A program made the position numbers and the translations under genes. This document shows positions 57,505-64,000 of a stretch of 64,000 bases of DNA, one piece after another. Each line of letters begins with the position of its first letter. Position 1 is the stretch's first letter. Source of the stretch: Mastigias papua (lineage: Eukaryota; Cnidaria; Scyphozoa; Rhizostomeae; Mastigiidae); contig OZ025279.1 in the NCBI GenBank assembly GCA_964019165.1, forward strand, positions 2,106,501 to 2,170,500. The letters run 5' to 3'. Under the pieces are notes generated by a model that was given only the letters and a program-made list of their open reading frames with translations, had not been told where the DNA came from and searched no databases.

Positions 57505-60500
57505 ATTTTGAGTAGGTATCAATAGCTATAAACCAAGGAATGCATTACTTGACATTCAACCGTGATGGCTACTCTTTCTGTTGAGTATTTGCTTTAAGCA
57601 TGATGGATGTATGATATAGGCCCGTAGCCAGGGGGTGGCCTAGGGGGGAAGGTCCCCTTTGGAGTTCCAAAAGATGACTCAGTGTTCCCTTTTAACATAG
57701 AGCTAACAAACTTTTTTGCACCTTTTTGCATCATTTGTTGGAGTTTAACACAAATCATATAATTCAATGCATTTTGAACATCACTGAGGGCTACAGGCCG
57801 TCCAGCTCATTGATACGTGTTAAGCTCAAATTAACTATATGCCCCCCCCCTAGCAAAATCATGCTGGCTACGTGCGTGGAATATAATATTCGCTATTTAT
57901 CTGCGCTCTTTAGTATAATGTCCAACCTTTTATTGACTGATGTATGAAATACTTGTAAATATTATAGTAGGGTAGTGTGATTTTTTTGATAATATTGAGT
58001 ACGTCTATGTATAGTAGCTGTATTAAGTGGATAGTAAAATTACTGTAGGCATGGCCTATGTTTTTAGTATAAGTTCTCACCTTAGTTTTCCCTTTTATCG
58101 CACGATGTGGAGAGAAACAGCGATATGTCGTTTTAGCAAACTCTCGTCATAATCATGTACGCTTTTTTGTAAGAGCAGACTTTATTGGAATACAGAGGTT
58201 CGATTTGCTAAATAAACAAGAACACTGCTAGAATATGGCCAGCCTCAGATAGGCAGTTTCAAAGGCACTCAACTGCCCGCATTTTTTTGCAAACAAATTC
58301 TGATGAAGTTATTGTGAGAGATCAGCATTTGTTGCTTTATCTTTAAAGGTAGCCTGGCCCGATGTCTTATGTAGTTGATCATATAGTTGCACAGGCAATC
58401 ACTCTTGAAATGTACATAATTTTCAGAACATTTGTATTTTGAATTATAAAAAGAATTAGGAGCACCAAGCCTCGGTAAAAATGATATAGCTCTTTTATGT
58501 ACAACGGAATGTTGAGAGAAATAGTCTCGCAGTGATGATGCAGTAGTTATATACGTTGTTGGAAAATACTTTTGCTGATATCTTAAGTTGTGTAGAGGAT
58601 CCGTGGAATTCAGATTGTCTTGTTTCAGTAATGAATTTAGTAGAAAGTGGATATTTTGAGTAGAAGGCACTTTAACAGCTCTTGGGTGAATTTATTTGCT
58701 GGTTAGATATTTGCATGTTGTATAAATTTAATGCATTGGCGCAATGATATTTAATTTGTATATATTGGGTATTTAACCGAGTTTTTTGCATTTAATTTGA
58801 CCAATTGTAGTTTTTACTTTTGCACTGTTTCGTTTGTTTTCGGGACAATAATTTGAGTGAATTAAATTTGGACTTTTCATTGGTATTTTCTGCCTTGATA
58901 CTCAAAAGAGTAGATATTCGTTGAATATCCTTTCCCAAAATGATGTAATTTCAAAAGCAATTGTATATTAAACTACTGTCTGTTCTTCCACGTCAACAAT
59001 TATAAACCATTGTAATAATCCAAGAGTGAATGCAGTTTAGGAAGAAGTCAGTGACACTTTGAAATACTTCCCCTTTCGATTTAATCCTGTGTTCTGAGAG
59101 TTTGACTTTTCAATTACAGACGTGAAACATTGATACTTTTAAATGGCTGATAATAATCATAAGTTTTAGGATCGCTAGAAATCGCTTTGTTTGTATCAAG
59201 CCAACTTACGTGCTCTGCTCCAACTCATTCGAGTCAAGTATCAAGGGCTCTCTTGATTACAGGGTTCAATGTGACTGGGATTTCCTTGTGCTATGCCCAA
59301 AAAACTTCTAGCATCCCAGAAGGGCCTGACATACATGTCCTGGCCGTTTTATGTTAATTTCTGACAGGTTTGTGGAGCCTGAAATATGCTCTAAAATATT
59401 CATTGACTATGAAGCAAAAAAGTAGCTGTAACAGATGCAACTATACTTCTTGCCTGATTTAAAAGCATTGGTTCCGTTCGAACATAGGGTTTATTTTTGA
59501 AACAATGTCAGTTATCTTTGTTAAGTTTTCGGGAGGGCTCCCTTCAAAGTACCTGACGTTCAGAAAATCATCCGCCGGTGTCTTTCAGTAATAATCGTGA
59601 AGCCATAGACTTGAACAATTTGAATTACAAAATAATAAAAAGTCCAAATTGTAAGCAAAATGTCCAAACAGTAAACCTAAATTCATCTAGAAAATAAGAA
59701 ACAAGATTTAAAGCTATTAGTTTGTTCCGTTATTAATTTCAGCGTACAAAGCTTATCAGGTTCCCACCAGCCTTATTTCTGCCAGAAAACCAAACAGTTT
59801 CGATTTTTTAAGTTTTTCATCATACTTCAAGGAAATGAATAAGATTATTTCTATTGTCGTGTGAGCATTAATTTTGCACACAATGCACGAGACTTGAGAG
59901 CTTTGGAATGCACTCTGTGTGTACAAAAGCGAAATAAATATTTGGGAAACTACCGTATATGCAACACAATTTCCAAGGCACTCGGCTGGGCTACTTTTGA
60001 AAATAAAATAGCGAATCCTGATGTTTATTAACAGCCTCAATAGAATTCAGACCTTCCAAGTCTCACGAATTTTGCGTGAGTCACACACAATCCACAATAT
60101 TCCCGCGCTCACACGCATGTAAGGGAAATTCTCACGCATCTCTCGAAAATGTTTACTACGCTTAGATTACTGATAAATTGCGATCTTGAATCAGATGAAC
60201 ATGTAAACTGTTGCCTGTTTTTTGCCTACTATTTTAGTAATAATAATGATGGTAATGCGAAATATATTTTTCAATTGATATTCTCCACAAATGTTGTGAA
60301 ACGTTGGAATTCCCTGTTGAGTGGATTTCTTGTTCACAGAGGCGGCTCGTCCAAATTGGAGTATACGTAGCAGGAGGGTGTGGGATACTTATTGCAAGAT
60401 TTAATTCACTGTTATATTTGCATGGCTGTTTGTTTCCCTTTAATTGCAACTTTTATTGTTCGATGCACCAATGGGTGTAATCAAAAAGGGCGTGGTCTGC

Positions 60501-60949
60501 CTCCCCCCCCCCTGTCTGTGGTAACTGGACAGGTATGAAAACTTGTTGGTATAAAAATAAATAACTAACAAGAATGTGAGTAGTTGATTGCTTGTGAAAA
60601 TTCTCATCTGAGGCTGACCATGTTCTAGCATTATTTTTATTTGTTTTGCAATTAGTATAAATAAAAGTGTATAGGGAAAATTTACTTTCCAAGGGTCTGT
60701 CACCGCTAATCTCTATGGCAATGGCTCTCACTTTTGGCGGCCCTCTCCTTTCCCTGGGTCGGGGAAAAATGAAATGGAGGCTAGAGCGAGATGGGGTCAA
60801 AACAGTTTTACAATTTGTTGCGCGAAAGTCAAAGTGAAATGGGGTTTGGCTTGTAGTTCCTCATCCGTTTGTGTTATTATCCATATAACGAGGGATGTTC
60901 ATGGTAAACACTGAAAACACGAGGAACTGAGATCTGCTAGAAATTCATC
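57505..60949. other. PTCHD 3' flank and spacer before HECTD3
   Basis: 57618-57881 may be a MITE: CCGTAGCCAGGGGG at the left, CTGGCTACGTGCG at the right (shared GTAGCCAG inverted repeat), with G- and C-rich interior ends; flanks do not show a clean duplication. AATAAA at 58211-58216 may end the PTCHD transcript. 58671-60700 holds nothing I recognise. 60700-60949 is less AT-rich (GGCGGCCC, GGGTCGGGG) and is the likely HECTD3 promoter and 5' UTR. Confidence 0.5.
58269..58670 (-). other. Unrecognised 133-codon open frame antisense to the PTCHD 3' flank
   Basis: An uninterrupted ATG-to-stop frame on the minus strand. Features seen: FLPRLGAPNSFYNS, three cysteines, and a basic C-terminal third (YIRHRARLPLKIKQQ). 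It matches no family I know. The length is above most chance frames here but not decisive in AT-rich DNA. It might be a decayed retroelement C-terminus or chance. Confidence 0.2.
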
Positions 60950-63900
60950 ATGAGTCACAATAAAGCAAGAAGAAAGCTTGCTCGCATCCGATGTGTTTTG
61001 GAAACTGTAAAAGCAATGAGAAATGTCCAGTCATTGCCTTCCGCCTTGTGTTATGTTCCCCTAGAAATTGAATATAAATGCTCAAATGAGTTGTCTGCAG
61101 AAGTTAAGAACAAGCCAATAATTGTGCGCCACCAACCATCATGGACTGCCAAAACCTTTGGGAAGATTCCCCATTCTGACGACTTAAGGCTTTTTTCAAC
61201 GGGAGAGGAGTTTTCGAACAATGATGGCGATTGGATTCAGTTAACTGAGGTGAAAATGTTTGCTGATAATGTAATTAACTACCTTTTTGAATTTATTTCA
61301 TTTTGCCATAACAGGTCAGTCTCAAAGAGTGAGAGAATCATTGGCAAGTGCTCCTCTCTATGAAATGTAAAACCATCGGCCATCCTTTTGATTTTTGAGG
61401 TTTTGACTTGATATTAGTATAACTGTAGTTTAATTTCATGATTTCTGATCTTAGCTGACGTATGACAACTTTGATATTCATTTTTAAACTATGTAGTGGA
61501 CAACTATTTTCAGAATGCTGGTAAATATGAGGAAGCAGTCTTCCCCATAATACAGCAGAGTTTTCCATTAATTATTAGGCCTATCATAGTCTGAGGTTTA
61601 TAAACTATAGGTTGTGCTACATTCATGTGTACCTTTCTATTATTCTTGGTGAAAAAGTATCATGGTAGAGACAACCTCTTTTGATTTGGGAAGATTGATG
61701 ATTGATAGATATGTAAGGGTCATATTTTTCAATGCAGAAATGTTTGAAGCAGTTGGCTGAGAAAAAAATTTTATCAGATACAGAGGGTTATGATGGATGG
61801 ATTTTGATTCATACCAGAGAAAGCAAGGCTGACAATCTGCCAATTCTGGAACCAGTTTATGAATCAGAGGGAGCTTTTTTGGTGACACCCACCCCATCAA
61901 CTGATGACATATTTGGAGGATCTGCTTCAAGACCAGAACTTGGCAAATCAAAGAAAGGAATGTTTTATAGGTACATAGCATGTTTGATAGTTTTACTAGT
62001 GCTTTTTCACTTTGTAAATTTTAATTATATATAAAGTTTGTATCATCAGAAGTTTTTGCTATTGAATGGAAAGATTTTAGTTTAAGTAGGAGCTTGATTG
62101 CTAAAACCTAGAAGATTTAAAAATATGTTATAATGTTATTTCTAGTGTTTTTGAGGAACATCAGAGATCAGGACTCATGGATGTGCATGGGCACAGCCCA
62201 CAGCCACAAAATGAAATACTTCAAATTTTTACAAGCACTATTTATCTACCTATTGATTTTTGCTACTTGCATTTGTTAGTGTAACAGCATTTAGTGCAGC
62301 TGGAAACCTAGCAATATTTTTGTTTTTCTTCATTTCATTTGTTCATCCAACAAACCATGCTACAAATTACATACTGCACATCTATGCACATAACAGGCTT
62401 TCACATTATCAACATCTAACCATACATAACAACCTGTTATATGTTCACATGCACAAACATTTTTATTGAGCCATGTCAGAACCTTGGTGTCCTCATTGAC
62501 TAGAACTTTACTTTGTCATCAAACAAATGATATACTTGTGTATGTATTAGAGTCAAAATTTGAAGTTTTGCACATTTTTATATTACTTTGCAAATGAATA
62601 TTAAATCCTTTAGCAAGATTCACTGATCACAGCCTCTGAATTCCTTAATGCAGTACTCATTTTCACAATTGCAATATGAGTGTACTCCTTATAGGCAATT
62701 TGAAGTTTTACCTCAATTGTAGTAAGGCACTGCAATTACTTTTAGGTGGCAAGATGTGGTTGAGGACCAATATGTGCTACACATCATCCCCCCAAAGCTT
62801 CCACTCAATGTTGATCAACTGGCAACAACAAAGCTTCAAACTCCACCTCCAAACTGGTCATTTGAATGTGATGAAGAACTTGTAAAATTTCTGAGTGATA
62901 ATGCAATGGAAACATATCATGGAAATGCAAAAAAGTTCATTGACAGGATTGAAGTATCCACTGTGAGTTGTGTTACTTCTGCTCCAGGCTCTCTTGGAAG
63001 ATTGTGGCATGATTGCTAGATATCAGATACCTAAATCCATTTAGGTGTGCAGTGGTGTGTAGTGTCCCCTTTTCCCCTTGTATATATGGCTTGAAAGCAA
63101 TGTCCCAGTGTTGCTCATTCAACAGACCCCCGGTCATTTCCACTCCTGGCAGATATATCTATCATTAGTAACTATTTGAAATGGTTATGCTTGATGCATA
63201 TTCACACTATACTCCATTTTTGAACAATAGCAGAGCTTTGAAAACAGAAGTAAAGAAATATGGATATATGTGGCTCCATTTACACTACTCTTTTTTAGAA
63301 GTATATATACTTCGGAAAACAATAATAGACATAAGTTTGTAGAACATGGTTTGATTGCTGCAACAATCATCTTTGGCAATTTTGGGCAGAGATAGATAGG
63401 TTTTGCTCCATTTTTGACTTTGCATTCATATTGTCCCAATATAGAAGAAGAATTTCAATCATTGTTTTCTCTCTTAACTGAATGGAGTGATCTTGTGCTT
63501 AACTATAGCATGAAAAAGCAGAAACATTCTTTTAGCATACTGAAAGCTTTTTTCGTCCGACACTCGTCAGAGTATGAAACGTTGGATAACGACCCAAAGG
63601 TGAACCGAAATATATAGCCAGATGCCGGTGCACGTGATATGATGAATAATGCGTCTATTTGGCCCTATGATTGGCCAATTAGCACCTATTCACCATTGTT
63701 TACTTGAAGAGTCTAAGTGAAAAACGAACTCTTTTTGTTTACACAAGACTGGGTTTTGAGTCTTAATGTAAACTGATTCCAAAACGCCTAAATGAAAGGA
63801 CGATCTTGCTTGCCCAATGATCCGAAAATTATCGTCTGTATATGTTTTGGCGCATTCTGGATTTGTAATAAGATGTTGTCCTATGGCCGAATCACTTTTC

Positions 63901-64000
63901 AATGCTGTGCTTGTCTGCAGAATATTACATGTATATTTATAATATTGTAATAAAACAACCCTTAGTGAGAACATAGGTAAGTTATTGTCCAACAGAATGT
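60950..64000 (+). CDS. HECTD3: E3 ubiquitin-protein ligase HECTD3, N-terminal exons (partial, runs off the right edge)
   Basis: HECTD3 transfers ubiquitin to substrates through a C-terminal HECT domain (in mammals, for example, caspase-8 and MALT1). Exons seen: 60950-61249, 61738-61970, 62746-62962, phases consistent, 250 residues. The start ATG has an in-frame TAG 12 bases upstream. Matches to the human N-terminus, in order: RRKLARIR...LPSALCYVPLEI (human RQLLGRVR...LPAALAFVPREV), TGEEFSNNDGDWIQLTE (human TGEELCNGHGLWVKLTK), GWILIH, the RWQDVVED block (human RWEQVVDL), and NWSFECDEELVKFL (human TWTYECDEDLIHFL), then IDRIEVST at the exon 3 donor. The human protein next enters a DOC/APC10-like domain. 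No exon matching it was found before 64000, so intron 3 is over 1 kb or the exon is beyond the edge. DOC and HECT domains, including the catalytic cysteine, are not in this window. Confidence 0.9.
62963..64000. other. HECTD3 intron 3 (to window edge), with an exon-like open segment
   Basis: A frame at 63414-63617 has an AG before it (63443) and a GT after it (after AACGACCCAAAG at 63600). It reads EEFQSLFSLLTEWSDLVL and on through a charged segment. It looks exon-like, but it does not match the HECTD3 DOC domain, and its phase (needs one base from the previous exon) does not fit exon 3, which ends in phase 0. I leave it unassigned. Confidence 0.3.

Noticed and set aside
63414..63617. Exon-like frame as HECTD3 exon 4
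   Set aside because: It does not match the HECTD3 DOC domain and its splice phase does not fit exon 3. It may be chance or belong to something else.

Overview
This window is nuclear DNA from an animal, most likely an invertebrate. It is AT-rich, carries three intron-rich genes with GT-AG introns on the + strand, and is full of microsatellites, miniature transposons and decayed retroelement tails. I cannot name the species or phylum from the sequence. No tRNA, rRNA, CRISPR or operon-like structure was found.

Layout. 1-3097: repeat-rich flank with an incoming ~167-bp tandem array, two dispersed repeat families and a hAT-like MITE. 3098-38645: a complete PI4KA gene (type III phosphatidylinositol 4-kinase alpha). 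I traced 36 coding exons; their reading phases agree at every junction and sum to 5943 nt, about 1980 residues against about 2100 in human PI4KA. 38646-40468: spacer with dispersed repeats. 40469-57504: a complete Patched-domain/sterol-sensing-domain (PTCHD, RND superfamily) transporter-like gene of 23 coding exons, 2829 nt, 942 residues. 57505-60949: 3' flank and spacer. 60950 to the right edge: the first three coding exons (about 250 residues) of HECTD3, a HECT-type E3 ubiquitin ligase. Its DOC and HECT domains lie beyond the window.

The three genes are independent. PI4KA makes PI4P at the plasma membrane, the PTCHD protein is a 12-TM membrane protein likely handling lipids, and HECTD3 is a ubiquitin ligase. 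Nothing here shows that they act as one system.

Most of the unusual material is in introns and spacers. It includes a ~1.8-kb DNA transposon with a spliced BED-like zinc-finger coding region sitting in a (GAT)n microsatellite; a textbook 154-bp hAT MITE with a perfect 8-bp target duplication; a Harbinger-like 406-bp MITE with TCA duplications; and two members of a GGGTC...GTACG TIR family. There are also two related hAT-like MITEs in opposite orientation in PI4KA introns, several minisatellites, and an in-frame 33-bp duplication in the last PTCHD exon. I see no convincing evidence of a wholly new biological system.
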